64,000 bases of DNA from Dissulfurirhabdus thermomarina (GCF_012979235.1 NZ_JAATWC010000002.1:1-64000); one strand, 5' to 3'; positions 42,430 to 52,174 are shown, counted from the stretch's first letter. Notes: generated by a model not told the origin, from the letters alone. Translations and numbers: made by a program.

Positions 42430-43278
42430 ATGGAACTCTGGTACACGGAACGTCATCTCCCGGACGCGGGGCTCACCCTGCGGGTCCGCGAGACCCTCTA
42501 CACGGGGCGCTCCGCCTTCCAGTCCATCGAGGTGCTCGACACCCCGGCCTTCGGGCGGATGCTCCTCCTCGACGGGCTCGTCATGCTCACCGAGCGCGAC
42601 GAGTTCGTCTACCACGAGATGATCGCCCACCCGGCCCTCTTCACCCATCCCGCGCCGCGGGACGTCCTCGTCGTCGGCGGGGGCGACGGGGGGACCGTCC
42701 GCGAGGTCTTGAAGCACGGCGGGGTCCGCCGGGTGGTGCTCTGCGAGATCGACGAGATGGTGGTGGAGGTGGCCCGGCGTTTCTTCCCGGAGGTGGCGTC
42801 CGGGCTCTCCGGCGACCCGAGGGTGGAGATCGCCTTCGAGGACGGGGCCCGCTACGTGGAGGCCCACCCGGGGGCCTTCGACGTGATCCTGGTGGACTCC
42901 ACCGACCCGGTGGGGCCGGCTGAGGCCCTCTTCGCCGAGGCGTTCTTCCGGGGCTGCCGGGGCGCGCTCCGGGAGGGGGGGCTCCTCGCGGCCCAGTGCG
43001 AGTCCCCCTACTACCACCTGGACGTCATCCGGCGGGTCCGGTCGGGCCTGGCCGCGGCCGGGTTCCCCGTGGTCCGGTTCTACACGGGCGGCATCCCCAC
43101 CTACCCGAGCGGGACGTGGTGCTGGGTGATGGCGAGCCTCGGCCCTGACCCCGTCCGCGACTTCGATGCCGCCCGGGCGGCTGCCGCCGGGCTGGCCACC
43201 CGCTACTACTCCCCCGGTCTCCACGCCGGGGCTTTCGCGCTCCCCCGGTTCCTCGCCGAGGCGGTCACCCCCGCATGA
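42430..43278 (+). CDS. speE: Polyamine aminopropyltransferase (spermidine synthase)
   Basis: Encodes 282 aa. It transfers aminopropyl groups from decarboxylated SAM to putrescine or a related amine. Motifs: YTGRSAFQSIEVLDTPAFG, the SAM-binding VVGGGDGGTVREVLKH, and VDSTDPVGPAEALF with the catalytic Asp. Its TGA overlaps the msbA ATG. speD is not in the window. The tRNA-Pro gene immediately upstream may share its transcript. Confidence 0.95.
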   Translation: MELWYTERHLPDAGLTLRVRETLYTGRSAFQSIEVLDTPAFGRMLLLDGLVMLTERDEFVYHEMIAHPALFTHPAPRDVLVVGGGDGGTVREVLKHGGVRRVVLCEIDEMVVEVARRFFPEVASGLSGDPRVEIAFEDGARYVEAHPGAFDVILVDSTDPVGPAEALFAEAFFRGCRGALREGGLLAAQCESPYYHLDVIRRVRSGLAAAGFPVVRFYTGGIPTYPSGTWCWVMASLGPDPVRDFDAARAAAAGLATRYYSPGLHAGAFALPRFLAEAVTPA

Positions 43279-45047
43279 AGGACCGCGCCGCCCTCACCGA
43301 GGTCCTCGACCGGGAACTCGCGGCCCTGATCCGCCCCTACCTCCCCCGGGTGGCGGCGGCCGTCCTGGTAAGCCTCCTGCTCTCGGCCCTGAACGGTGCC
43401 ATCGCCTGGTTCTTCAAGCCCTTCACCAACGCCGTGGTGGGGGCGCACGACTACGCGCTGGTGGCCTGGGTGCCGCCCATCGTGGCCGCGGCGTTCACGG
43501 CCCGGGGCTTCCTCGCCTACCTCTACGCCTACCTCATGCGCTCGGCGGGCATCAAGCTGGTGCGAGATACCCGGGTGCGGCTCTACCGCCACCTGGTGCG
43601 GCTGCCCGTCACGGCCCTCGGCACCGAGACCTCGGCCCGGGTGATCTCCCGGCTCCTGAGCGACACCGGCATCCTGCGGCTCCTGGTCTCCGACACCATC
43701 CTCACGGTCTTCAAGGAAGTGCCCTCCATCCTCACCCTCCTCGCCGTGGCCTTCTACCGTCGCTGGGACGTGACGCTGCTCGCCCTGGTGGTGGCGCCGG
43801 CCATCGGCGCCGGCACCCACCGCTTCGGCAAGGGGGTCAAGCTCAAGCGGAAGCAGGCCCAGCAGACCATCGCCCAGCTCACCCACCGGATCGCCGAGGC
43901 CACCGCCGGGGCCAAGGTGATCAAGGTCTTCGGCCGCGGCCGCGAGATGGAAGAGCGCTTCGCCGCCGACAGCCAGGTCCACTACCGCCAGGAGCTCAAG
44001 ATCGTCCGCCTGAAGGAGATGACCAAGGTCCTGGTGGACGTCTGCACGGGCTTCGGGCTCGCCTTCGTCATCTGGTACGGGCAGTACCTGGTCTCCGCCG
44101 GGACCATCACGGTGGGTGACTACGCCTCGGCCCTGGTGGCCATCCTCATGCTCTTCGGGCCGGTGAAGAAGGTGGGCGGCTCCTATGCGGTGCTCCAGGA
44201 GATCCGGGGGGCCAAGGAGCGGATGAACTGGCTGGAGGGGCTCGCCGAGGAGACGGACGGCGACGTGCCGCTTCCGGCCTTCCGGAGCGAGATCCGCTTC
44301 GAGGGGGTGACCCACCGCTACCGGCCGGATGCCGAACCCGTCCTCCGGGGGATCGACCTCGTCATCCACAAGGGGGAGGTCCTGGCGGTGGTGGGGCCCA
44401 GCGGCGCCGGAAAGACCACCCTCATCGACCTCATCCCCCGCTTCATGGACCCCACCGAGGGGCGGGTCCTGGTGGACGGCATCGATCTCCGGCGGGTACG
44501 GCTCGCCGACCTCCGGGCCCTCATCGGCCTGGTCGGCCAGGACGTGATCCTCTTCAACGACACCGTCCGAGAGAACATCGCCTTCGGCCGGCCGGACGCC
44601 ACCGACGAGGAGATCCGGGAGGCGGCGCGGCGGGCCTACGCCCACGAGTTCATCCAGGAGCTGCCCCGGGGTTACGAGACCCTGCTCGGGGAGCGGGGGC
44701 TCAACCTCTCGGGCGGGCAGCGGCAGCGGATCGCCATCGCCAGGGCGATCCTCAAGTCGCCGCCCATCCTCATCCTGGACGAGGCCACCTCCGCCCTGGA
44801 CTCGGTCTCGGAGACCCTGGTCCAGCGGGCCCTGGACGAGCTCATGCAGGGGCGGACCACCATCGTGGTGGCCCACCGGCTCTCCACCATCCGGAACGCG
44901 GACCGCATCGTCGTCCTCGACCACGGCCGCATCCGGGCGGAGGGGCGGCACGAGGACCTCGTGGCCGGCAGCGGGGTCTACCGGGAACTCTATGCCACCT
45001 TCGAGGCCGGGAGGGGCGGGGCTGCGGGGGAAGAGACGGGTGACTGA
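43275..45047 (+). CDS. msbA: Lipid A/LPS ABC flippase MsbA-like
   Basis: Encodes 590 aa, a half-transporter: six membrane segments (about 1-310) followed by an ATPase domain with Walker A VGPSGAGKTTL, signature NLSGGQRQR, Walker B ILILDEATSALD and H-loop VAHRLSTI. It would flip lipid A-core or another lipid-linked glycan across the inner membrane. It heads a run of LPS core genes with 4-8 nt overlaps, which supports the LPS assignment. Confidence 0.93.
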   Translation: MKDRAALTEVLDRELAALIRPYLPRVAAAVLVSLLLSALNGAIAWFFKPFTNAVVGAHDYALVAWVPPIVAAAFTARGFLAYLYAYLMRSAGIKLVRDTRVRLYRHLVRLPVTALGTETSARVISRLLSDTGILRLLVSDTILTVFKEVPSILTLLAVAFYRRWDVTLLALVVAPAIGAGTHRFGKGVKLKRKQAQQTIAQLTHRIAEATAGAKVIKVFGRGREMEERFAADSQVHYRQELKIVRLKEMTKVLVDVCTGFGLAFVIWYGQYLVSAGTITVGDYASALVAILMLFGPVKKVGGSYAVLQEIRGAKERMNWLEGLAEETDGDVPLPAFRSEIRFEGVTHRYRPDAEPVLRGIDLVIHKGEVLAVVGPSGAGKTTLIDLIPRFMDPTEGRVLVDGIDLRRVRLADLRALIGLVGQDVILFNDTVRENIAFGRPDATDEEIREAARRAYAHEFIQELPRGYETLLGERGLNLSGGQRQRIAIARAILKSPPILILDEATSALDSVSETLVQRALDELMQGRTTIVVAHRLSTIRNADRIVVLDHGRIRAEGRHEDLVAGSGVYRELYATFEAGRGGAAGEETGD

Positions 45048-45879
45048 GACTGCGGGCCTCTTCCGCGGCGGGGTGGACGTGGCCGGGCCGTGGCGGGAGC
45101 GGCTCGAGGCGGCCGGGCTCGACACCCTCGCGGCCCTGGCCGCCGCCCCGGGCGAGGCCCGGTTGCGGGCGGTCCCCGGCCGGGAGACGCTCCGCCTGCG
45201 CCTCGCCGACGGGACGGCCCTCTACCTCAAGCGCCACCGGCGGCCGGCGGGGCGGGGGGCGGTGGCGGCGGTGCTGGGGGCGGCCCGGCGCGAGTACGAC
45301 GCCCTCGGGGCCCTGGCCGCCGCCGGGATCCCCGTTCCGGAGGCCGTGGCCTGCGGCGGGGGCCTCCTGGGGGATGCCGCGGTGGCGGTCGTCGTCACCC
45401 GGGAGATCCCGGGCGGGGAACAGGCCGACTGCCTCCTCGGCCGCCGCCGGGGCCGGCCGGGCCGCTGCCGGTGCCCGGAGCTCGCCCCCCGGGACCGCCC
45501 CCGGCTCCTGCGCCGGATCGGGGACCTGGCCGGCCGCCTCCACCGGGCGGGCTGGGTCCACCAGGACCTCTACTTCTGCCACTTCTTCGCCGTGGCCGCC
45601 GACCCGGACCTGCCCGTCTACCTCATCGACCTCCAGCGGGTGACCCGGCCCGGCGGGCTGCGCTTTGCCGGCCGCCGGTTGAAGGACCTCGGTGCCCTGG
45701 ACTTCGCCGCCTGGGAGTGCGCGCTCACCCGGCCGGAACGTGCCGAGCTCTGGGCGGCCTACCGCGAGGCCGCGGCTCTTCCCCGGTGGCGCCTCGGGCC
45801 GTACCTGGCCGCCGCCCGGGTGAAGGCGCTCGGCATCCGGCGCCGGGACCTGCGGCGCGCCCGGGAGGGACGGCCGTGA
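45040..45879 (+). CDS. waaP: WaaP/RfaP-like LPS core heptose kinase
   Basis: Encodes 279 aa with a protein-kinase-like fold. The catalytic loop WVHQDLYFCHFF closely parallels the HRDCYICHF of WaaP, and LYLKRHRRP supplies the ATP-binding Lys. It phosphorylates heptose in the inner core, strengthening the outer membrane. The start is GTG 45040 behind GGGGGAAGAG, overlapping the end of msbA. A WaaG-like transferase follows directly, as in enterobacterial core clusters. Confidence 0.87.
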   Translation: MTETAGLFRGGVDVAGPWRERLEAAGLDTLAALAAAPGEARLRAVPGRETLRLRLADGTALYLKRHRRPAGRGAVAAVLGAARREYDALGALAAAGIPVPEAVACGGGLLGDAAVAVVVTREIPGGEQADCLLGRRRGRPGRCRCPELAPRDRPRLLRRIGDLAGRLHRAGWVHQDLYFCHFFAVAADPDLPVYLIDLQRVTRPGGLRFAGRRLKDLGALDFAAWECALTRPERAELWAAYREAAALPRWRLGPYLAAARVKALGIRRRDLRRAREGRP

Positions 45880-47015
45880 AGGTGGCCGTCCAGATCGAGC
45901 ACCTCGACCCCGCCCGTGGCGGGGCCGAGACCTACGCGGCGCTCTTGTGCCGGGACCTCGTCTCCCACGGGATCGACGTGGAGGTCCAGGCCGCGAGTTG
46001 GCGGGATCCGCCGCCCGGGGTCCGCATGGTGCGGGTCCCGGTCCGGGGGGCGACCCGGTGGCGGCGCTGGATCTCCTTCTGCGAGGGGTGCCGGCGGCTC
46101 GCCCGGGCCGGGGGCGCCGACCGGGTGCTCGCCATCAACCGCGGCGGCGGCATGGACGTCTTCCAGCCCCACGGGGGGACCGTGGCCGGGAGCCAGCGGC
46201 AGAACGTGCGCCGACGCCGGGGGGCCGTGGCCCGGGCGCTGTGCCGCGCCGCCTACCGGCTGGGCCCCAAGGCCGTGGCCGCGCGGCGGATCGATGCCGC
46301 CATGTACGCCTCCGGCGCGGTCCCCGTGGCCTTGAGCCGCATGGTGGCCGACGACATGGTCCGGGTGCACGGCGTGCCGAGGGACCGGATCCGCCTCCTC
46401 TACAACGGGGTCGACACCGAGCGGTTCCACCCGGAGGTCTTGGCCGGCCTCCGCGACGAGGCGCGGCGGGCCTGGGGGCTTCCCCCGGAGGCCGTGGTCT
46501 TCGCACTGGTGGCCCACAACTTCGCCCTGAAGGGGGTCGACGCCCTGGTCCGGGCCGCGGAACGGCTGGCCCCGGGGCGCGACGTCCGCTTCCTGGTGGC
46601 GGGCCGGGGGCGCCCGGGGCCCTATCTCCGCCGGGCCCGCCCGGAGGCCCGGCGCCGCTTCGTCTTCACCGGGCCGGTGCCCGAGGTGGAGCGGGTCTAC
46701 GCCGCCGCCGACGCCTACGTCCATCCCACGTGGTACGATCCCTGTTCCCTCGTGGTCCTGGAGGCCATGGCCGGCGGGCTGCCCGTGGTGACCACCCGGT
46801 TCAACGGCGCCGGGGAGCTGGTGGAGGAAGGGGTCGCCGGGGTCGTCCTCGAAAGCCCCGCCGACCTGGAGGGGCTGGCCCGGGCCCTCGGGGACCTCCT
46901 CGACGGGGACCGACGGCGGGCCATGGGGCGGGCGGCGCGCCGGATCGCCGAACGCCACCCCTGGAGCCGGCACTTCACCGAGCTCCGGCGGATCCTCCTG
47001 GAGGCCGGGCCGTGA
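45876..47015 (+). CDS. Glycosyltransferase family 4, WaaG-like
   Basis: Encodes 379 aa with a GT-B fold. N-terminal IEHLDPARGGAETYAALL and C-terminal LYNGVDTERFHPE, ADAYVHPTWYDPCSLVVLEAMAGGLPVV with the E-x7-E-type nucleotide-sugar site. It resembles WaaG (core glucosyltransferase I), and its place after the kinase agrees. Start GTG 45876 overlaps the previous stop (GTGA). Confidence 0.88.
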   Translation: MKVAVQIEHLDPARGGAETYAALLCRDLVSHGIDVEVQAASWRDPPPGVRMVRVPVRGATRWRRWISFCEGCRRLARAGGADRVLAINRGGGMDVFQPHGGTVAGSQRQNVRRRRGAVARALCRAAYRLGPKAVAARRIDAAMYASGAVPVALSRMVADDMVRVHGVPRDRIRLLYNGVDTERFHPEVLAGLRDEARRAWGLPPEAVVFALVAHNFALKGVDALVRAAERLAPGRDVRFLVAGRGRPGPYLRRARPEARRRFVFTGPVPEVERVYAAADAYVHPTWYDPCSLVVLEAMAGGLPVVTTRFNGAGELVEEGVAGVVLESPADLEGLARALGDLLDGDRRRAMGRAARRIAERHPWSRHFTELRRILLEAGP

Positions 47016-47893
47016 AGGTCAGCGTCTGCCTTCCCACCTACAACCGGCGGGACCTCGTGGCCGAGGCCGTGGCCAGCGTCCTGGCCCAGGAGGGGGTGGC
47101 GCCCGGCGATCTGGAGGTGCTGGTGGTGGACGACGGGAGCAGCGACGGGACGGCGGACCTCCTCGAGGAACGGTTCGGGGGGCGGATCCGGCTCATCCGT
47201 CGGCCCAACGGCGGGGACGCCGCCGCCCGGAACACGGCGCTCCGGGCGGCCACCGGCGACGTCGTCGCCTTCCAGGACTCCGACGACCTCTGGCACCCGG
47301 ACAAGCTGCACCGCCAACTCAGGCTCCTGGCGCACCGGCCGGAGGTCGGTCTCGTCTACAGCCCGAAGCGGACCGTGGATCTCGCCGGCCGCGAGGTCCA
47401 TCCCCCGAGGGTCCGCTGCCACCGGGGCCGGGTGACCGCGGCCCTCTTCCGGGAGATCTTCGTCCCGACGCCCGCCGTGGTCGTGCGCCGGGAGGTGGTG
47501 GACCGGGTGGGCGGCTTCGACGAGACCCTGCCCGTGGCCTCCGACTACGACTACTGGCTCCGGGCCTCCCTCGTCACCGACTTCGACTTCGTCCCGGAAC
47601 CCCTGGTGACCTGCCGGAAGCACGGGGGCAACCTCACCGCCGCCGACGCCCTTCGGAACCAGGAGGCCCTCCTGGCCGTGCTCGAACGGTTCCGCCGGGC
47701 CCACCCCTCGGCCGTCCCCCGGGCGGTGGTGCGCCGGCGCCTGGCGCGCGAGTACTTCAAGACGGCCCGGGCGTGCGCGGCGGCCGGGCGCGGCGCCGCG
47801 GCCCGGGCCGCCGCCCGGCGGTCCTTGGAATACGGCTTTTCGCTCCGCGCGGCCCTCCTCGCCGCGCGCCCGTTGCGGGAGAAAGGGCGATGA
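47012..47893 (+). CDS. Glycosyltransferase family 2
   Basis: Encodes 293 aa with a GT-A fold: VSVCLPTYNRRDLV, VVDDGSSDGTADLL, the DxD-like DSDD and GGFDETLPVASDYDYWLRA. It transfers a sugar from a nucleotide donor onto the growing glycan. The C-terminal 60 residues are Ala/Arg-rich. Start GTG 47012 overlaps the previous TGA. Donor and acceptor are unknown. Confidence 0.9.
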   Translation: MKVSVCLPTYNRRDLVAEAVASVLAQEGVAPGDLEVLVVDDGSSDGTADLLEERFGGRIRLIRRPNGGDAAARNTALRAATGDVVAFQDSDDLWHPDKLHRQLRLLAHRPEVGLVYSPKRTVDLAGREVHPPRVRCHRGRVTAALFREIFVPTPAVVVRREVVDRVGGFDETLPVASDYDYWLRASLVTDFDFVPEPLVTCRKHGGNLTAADALRNQEALLAVLERFRRAHPSAVPRAVVRRRLAREYFKTARACAAAGRGAAARAAARRSLEYGFSLRAALLAARPLREKGR

Positions 47894-48636
47894 GGACCCG
47901 GCCGGCGGACCTTCCCGGCTCGGCGGACCTCGATCGGCTCCGCTGCGGCCGCCTCCCCCCGGGCTGGGAGACGGTGCCCGCCTCCCGGGACGCCTGGGTC
48001 GCGCGGCGGCGCGATCCCCCGGGGCTCTTCTTCAAGGCGTTTCACCCGAGGTCCGGCATGGAGGTGGTGAAGGCCCTCCTCCGGGGCGGCCGGGCCAGGC
48101 GCTTCGTGCGCGGGACGGAGCGGCTCCGGTCCCTCGGCTTTCGGGTCCCGGAGGTCCTGGCCTGGGGCGGCGGCCGGGACGGCGGCGGGTGGGTGCTCAC
48201 CGCGGCCGTCCCGGGGGAGGGGGCCTTCGATTACTGGCGCCGCCGCCTGGCCGGGGCCCCCGCCGCCCGGCGGCGGGCCTTTCTCGCCGCCCTGGCCGGC
48301 GAGGTGGCCCGCCTCCACGGGGCGGGCGTCCGCCACGGTGACCTCCGGCTCGACAACGTGCTCGTCGTCCCCGAGGGGGAGGAGTGGCGGTTCTGGTGGC
48401 TGGACAACGAGCGAACCGGCCGGCTCCTCGGCACCTTCGGGCCGTGGGGGCGCCGGAAGAACCTCGTCCAGATGAACATGGCCGAGGATCCGGGGCTCAC
48501 CGTGCGCGACCGGCTCTACTTCTTCCGCCGTTACGCCGAGGCGGCCGGCCTGCGCCCCGGCGAGGCGCGGCGGCTCCTCCGGGCCGTGGCCCGCTGGACC
48601 GCCCGCCGGCGCGCGGCGACCGGGTCCCGGGGGTGA
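47890..48636 (+). CDS. LPS kinase-like protein (second in cluster)
   Basis: Encodes 248 aa of the lipopolysaccharide kinase/InaA type. The catalytic loop is GVRHGDLRLDNVLV, the metal-binding Asp lies in WWLDNERTG, and LFFKAFHPRSGMEVVKALL provides the nucleotide-binding Lys region. It differs from the WaaP-like gene and probably phosphorylates another sugar such as Kdo or a second heptose. ATG 47890 overlaps the preceding stop by 4 nt. Confidence 0.82.
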   Translation: MRTRPADLPGSADLDRLRCGRLPPGWETVPASRDAWVARRRDPPGLFFKAFHPRSGMEVVKALLRGGRARRFVRGTERLRSLGFRVPEVLAWGGGRDGGGWVLTAAVPGEGAFDYWRRRLAGAPAARRRAFLAALAGEVARLHGAGVRHGDLRLDNVLVVPEGEEWRFWWLDNERTGRLLGTFGPWGRRKNLVQMNMAEDPGLTVRDRLYFFRRYAEAAGLRPGEARRLLRAVARWTARRRAATGSRG

Positions 48637-49775
48637 GCGCCGTGGCCGGGCGGATCCGGGTCCTCCACGTCCTCGCCCGTTACAAGGGGGACTACCCCCT
48701 CTTCAACCGGGTGGTCCGCGGCCTGGATCCCGCCGTCTTCTCCCACGTGGTCTGCTACCTCTCCGGCCCGGTGCCGGCGGACGAGGAACTCCGGCGCTCT
48801 GGGTTCGACGTGCGCGTGATGCCCTACGGGGCCCGGCAGCTCCGCCGCTTCCGGCCGGGGCTCGTCCGGCGGCTCCGGCGGCTTGCCCGGGAAACCGGGG
48901 CCCACGTGGTCCATGCCCACCGGTACCGGCCCACCCTCTACGCCCTGCTGGCCGCCCGGGGCCTTCCGGGTCTCCGGGTGGTGGCCTCGGTCCACGGCCT
49001 GAACCGGTTCCGGTCGGCCTCCCGCCGGCTGGCCGACCGGCTCCTCTGGCCCGGGCTCGACCGGGTGGTGGCGGTCTCGGAGGGCGTGCGGCGGGATGTC
49101 CTGGCGGCCCATCCCTGGTTCCCGGAGGCCCGGGTCCGGGTGATCTACAACGGGATCGACGTGGCCGCCTTCGCCCGACCCGGGGTGGACAGGGCCGAGG
49201 CGCGGCGCCGGCTGGGGCTCCCGGCGGAAGGGTGGATCTGGGGAACGGCGGGGCGGCTTTCGCCCGTGAAGGGCCACGACGTCCTCCTTCGGGCCTGGGC
49301 GGAGGGCGGCCTCGGCGCCCGGGGGGCGTCCCTCGCCCTGGCCGGGGCGGGGCCCCTCCGGGACGGGCTCGAGGTCCTCGCCGCCGATCTGGGGATCCGG
49401 GGACAGGTGGCCTTCCTCGGAGAGCTGCGGGATATGCCGCTTTTCTACGCGGCCCTGGACGGGTTCGTCTTCCCCTCCCGCCACGAGGGCTTCGGGCTCG
49501 CCCTGGTGGAGGCCCTGGCCGCTGGGCTTCCCGCCGTGGCCTCGGCGGTGGGGGGGATCCCCGAGGTGCTGGGCCCGCTCCCGGCGGCGGGCGCCGCCGC
49601 CCTGGTGCCGCCGGATGATCCCGGCGCCCTGGCGGCGGCCTTGGCGCGCTTCATGGAGGCCGACGCCGCCCGCCGGGGCACGGCCGCCGCGGCCGCCCGG
49701 GCGCGGGCCGGGGTCTTCGACGCGGCCCGGATGCTGGCCTCCCTCGCCGATCTCTACCGGGAGCTCGTGCCGTGA
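48633..49775 (+). CDS. Glycosyltransferase family 4
   Basis: Encodes 380 aa with a GT-B fold: VLHVLARYKGDYPLFNRVV, VHAHRYRPTLYALLAARG, VIYNGIDVAAF, GTAGRLSPVKGHDVLL and PSRHEGFGLALVEALAAGLP with the conserved E-x7-E. It probably extends the outer core or a linked glycan. Start GTG 48633 overlaps the previous stop. Sugar specificity cannot be read from the sequence. Confidence 0.9.
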   Translation: MSAVAGRIRVLHVLARYKGDYPLFNRVVRGLDPAVFSHVVCYLSGPVPADEELRRSGFDVRVMPYGARQLRRFRPGLVRRLRRLARETGAHVVHAHRYRPTLYALLAARGLPGLRVVASVHGLNRFRSASRRLADRLLWPGLDRVVAVSEGVRRDVLAAHPWFPEARVRVIYNGIDVAAFARPGVDRAEARRRLGLPAEGWIWGTAGRLSPVKGHDVLLRAWAEGGLGARGASLALAGAGPLRDGLEVLAADLGIRGQVAFLGELRDMPLFYAALDGFVFPSRHEGFGLALVEALAAGLPAVASAVGGIPEVLGPLPAAGAAALVPPDDPGALAAALARFMEADAARRGTAAAAARARAGVFDAARMLASLADLYRELVP

Positions 49776-50557
49776 GGAGCGGCGGTCTCCAGACCTGGGG
49801 CGGTCGGCCGGTCCGCGTCGGCCCGCACCCGGAGGCCGGGCGGATCCTCGCGGCCTTCCCCTCCTGGGCGGCCTTTCGGGCTGGCGGCACCGTGGCGGCC
49901 TTCAAGCGGGACCGCAAGACCTCTCTCTCCTGGTGGTCGGCCCCGGGGTTTGCCGGCCTGGCCCTCAAGTTCTACCACGACCGGTTCCCCGCCCCGCCCG
50001 GATGGCCCCTGGCCGTGGGCCGCGCGGGCCGGAGCTGGCGGGCCGGCGCGGTCCTCGAGGCGGCGGGGGTCCCGGTGCCCCGGCGGGTCTTCCTCGCCCG
50101 GGTCGGCCCCCGGACCCGGGTCCTGGCCCTGGAGCGCCTGGCGGGCGCCCGGCCCCTGGTGGACCTCGTCCGGGCCGGGGCGGCCGGGCCGGGGCTCTTC
50201 CACCGGGTGGGGGAGGCGGTGGGCCGGATGCACGCCGCCGGGGTGATCCACGGGGACCTCAAGTGGGTGAACGTGCTGGCGGTGCCCGGAGGGGAGGAGT
50301 CGGCCCCCGGCCGGGTCTGGCTCCTCGACCTCGACGCGGCCCGGCGGCCGCGGCTCCGGCGGGGTCTCTTCCGGGGCGCGGTCCGGGACGTGGCGCGGTT
50401 TCTCCGGGCGGCGGCCGAGGCGGGGGCCTCGGGGACCGAGACGGCGGCCTTCTCCGAGGGGTACCGGTGGAGCGCCCCCTTCGAAGGGTCGGAGGCGGTG
50501 GTGGCCGCGGGCGCGCAAGAGGCGGAGCGGTGGGCGGCGAGACGCGCCGGGAGCTGA
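49772..50557 (+). CDS. LPS kinase-like protein (third in cluster)
   Basis: Encodes 261 aa. Kinase-like catalytic loop GVIHGDLKWVNVLAV and DFG-equivalent LLDLDAARR; LALKFYHDR holds the Lys. N-terminal AAFKRDRKTSLSWW may contact the lipid. Start GTG 49772 overlaps the previous TGA. A non-coding gap of 139 nt (50558-50696), in which I see nothing, separates it from the MBOAT gene. Confidence 0.8.
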   Translation: MRSGGLQTWGGRPVRVGPHPEAGRILAAFPSWAAFRAGGTVAAFKRDRKTSLSWWSAPGFAGLALKFYHDRFPAPPGWPLAVGRAGRSWRAGAVLEAAGVPVPRRVFLARVGPRTRVLALERLAGARPLVDLVRAGAAGPGLFHRVGEAVGRMHAAGVIHGDLKWVNVLAVPGGEESAPGRVWLLDLDAARRPRLRRGLFRGAVRDVARFLRAAAEAGASGTETAAFSEGYRWSAPFEGSEAVVAAGAQEAERWAARRAGS

Positions 50558-50696
50558 GGCCGGGGTTGCGCCCCGAGGCCCCAGGGGGCAAAATGGCCGA
50601 TCACGCCGGGTCGGCCCCCGGCCCGAACCCCATGCAACGGCTCCTGACCCCAGCCCCGGACCGGGAGGCGCCCGGCCCCGTTCCGCGCTAAGATCC

Positions 50697-52166
50697 GTGC
50701 TCTTCAATACCTACGAATTCATCTTCGCCTTCCTGCCCGCGGTGCTCGCGGGGTACTTCCTCCTCGGGCGGCTCCGGCTCACCCTGGCGGCCCGGCTCTA
50801 CCTCCTCGCCGCCTCGCTCTTCTTCTACGCCTACTGGAACCCCGTCTACCTCGTCCTCATCCTCTCGTCCATCCTGGTGAACTACCTCGTGTGCCTGGGG
50901 TTCTGGCGGGGCGTGGGGCGCCGGAAGGCCCTGCTCGTGGCCGGGCTGGTCTTCAACCTCGGCCTCCTCGGGGTCTTCAAGTACACGGACATGGCGATCG
51001 GGACCGCCAACGGGCTCTTCGGCCTCCACCTGCCGCTCCAGCATCTTACGCTCCCGCTGGCCATCAGCTTCTTCACCTTCCAGCAGATCGCCGCCGTGGT
51101 GGACACCTACCGGGGGACGACCCGGCCCTGCGCCCTCCACGACTACGCTCTCTTCGTCTCCTTCTTCCCCCAGCTCATCGCCGGTCCCATCGTCCACTAC
51201 ACCGAGATGGTGCCCCAGTTCCGGCGCCTTCGGGCCTTCGTCTTCTCCAACCGGAACGTGGCCATCGGCGCGGGGTTCTTCCTCATGGGGCTCTTCAAGA
51301 AGGCCATCATCGCCGACGGCATCGCCGCCTACGTGGGCCCGGTCTTCGGGGCGCTCTCCTACGACCACCTGCCGAGTTTCATCGAGGCATGGGGCGGCAC
51401 CCTGGCCTATACCTTCCAGGTCTACTTCGATTTTTCCGGCTACACGGACATGGCCATCGGCCTCGGGCGCATGTTCAACATCCGGCTGCCGCTCAACTTC
51501 GACTCTCCCTACAAGAGCCGGTCCATCCGGGAGTTCTGGCGCCGCTGGCACATCACGCTCTCCCGCTTCCTGCGCGATTACCTCTACATCCCCCTCGGGG
51601 GCAGCCGGTGCAGTTTCCCGCGGCGGCTCTTCAACGTGATGGCCACCATGCTGCTCGGGGGGCTCTGGCACGGTGCGAACTGGACCCTGGTGCTCTGGGG
51701 GGCCTTCCACGGGGCCATGCTCTGGATCCAGCTGCTCTGGTCGAAGCTCCATCGGCCGCTTCCGGGGCCGGTGGCCTGGGCGGTGACCTTCACCGGGCTC
51801 GCCTTCTCCATGGTGCTCGTCCGGGCCCCCGACCTCGCCACCACCATGGCGGTCTGGAAGGGGATGTTGGGGTTCAACGGCTTCGCCCTGCCGCTCAAGC
51901 TGCTCCACAAGTGGGGCCCCGTCGCCGCCTGGCTCGCCGACCACGGCGTGACCTTCACCACGCTGGCGCCGTATTGGCGGAGGAGCAAGGAGATCCAGCA
52001 CCTGGCCGCGTGCCTGGTGCTGGTCTTGGCCTTCCCGAACTCCCAGGAGATCTTCGCCCGCTACTTCCGTCCCAGCCGGCTCTGGGCCTTCGCCTACGCC
52101 GCCTGCGCCGTGGTGGGGATCCTCGCCCTCACCAAGGTCTCCGAGTTCCTGTACTTCCGGTTCTGA
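50697..52166 (+). CDS. MBOAT-family O-acyltransferase (AlgI/PatB-like)
   Basis: Encodes 489 aa with about ten or more membrane segments. Typical MBOAT stretches: FFPQLIAGPIVHY, VYFDFSGYTDMAIG, NFDSPYKSRSIREFWRRWHITLSRFLRDYLYIPLGG-type region, and the catalytic His in GGLWHGANWTLV. It moves acyl groups, usually acetyl, across the inner membrane for glycan O-acylation. Start GTG 50697. It pairs with the SGNH-like gene 8 nt downstream. Confidence 0.92.
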   Translation: MLFNTYEFIFAFLPAVLAGYFLLGRLRLTLAARLYLLAASLFFYAYWNPVYLVLILSSILVNYLVCLGFWRGVGRRKALLVAGLVFNLGLLGVFKYTDMAIGTANGLFGLHLPLQHLTLPLAISFFTFQQIAAVVDTYRGTTRPCALHDYALFVSFFPQLIAGPIVHYTEMVPQFRRLRAFVFSNRNVAIGAGFFLMGLFKKAIIADGIAAYVGPVFGALSYDHLPSFIEAWGGTLAYTFQVYFDFSGYTDMAIGLGRMFNIRLPLNFDSPYKSRSIREFWRRWHITLSRFLRDYLYIPLGGSRCSFPRRLFNVMATMLLGGLWHGANWTLVLWGAFHGAMLWIQLLWSKLHRPLPGPVAWAVTFTGLAFSMVLVRAPDLATTMAVWKGMLGFNGFALPLKLLHKWGPVAAWLADHGVTFTTLAPYWRRSKEIQHLAACLVLVLAFPNSQEIFARYFRPSRLWAFAYAACAVVGILALTKVSEFLYFRF

Positions 52167-52174
52167 GGCCCGCC

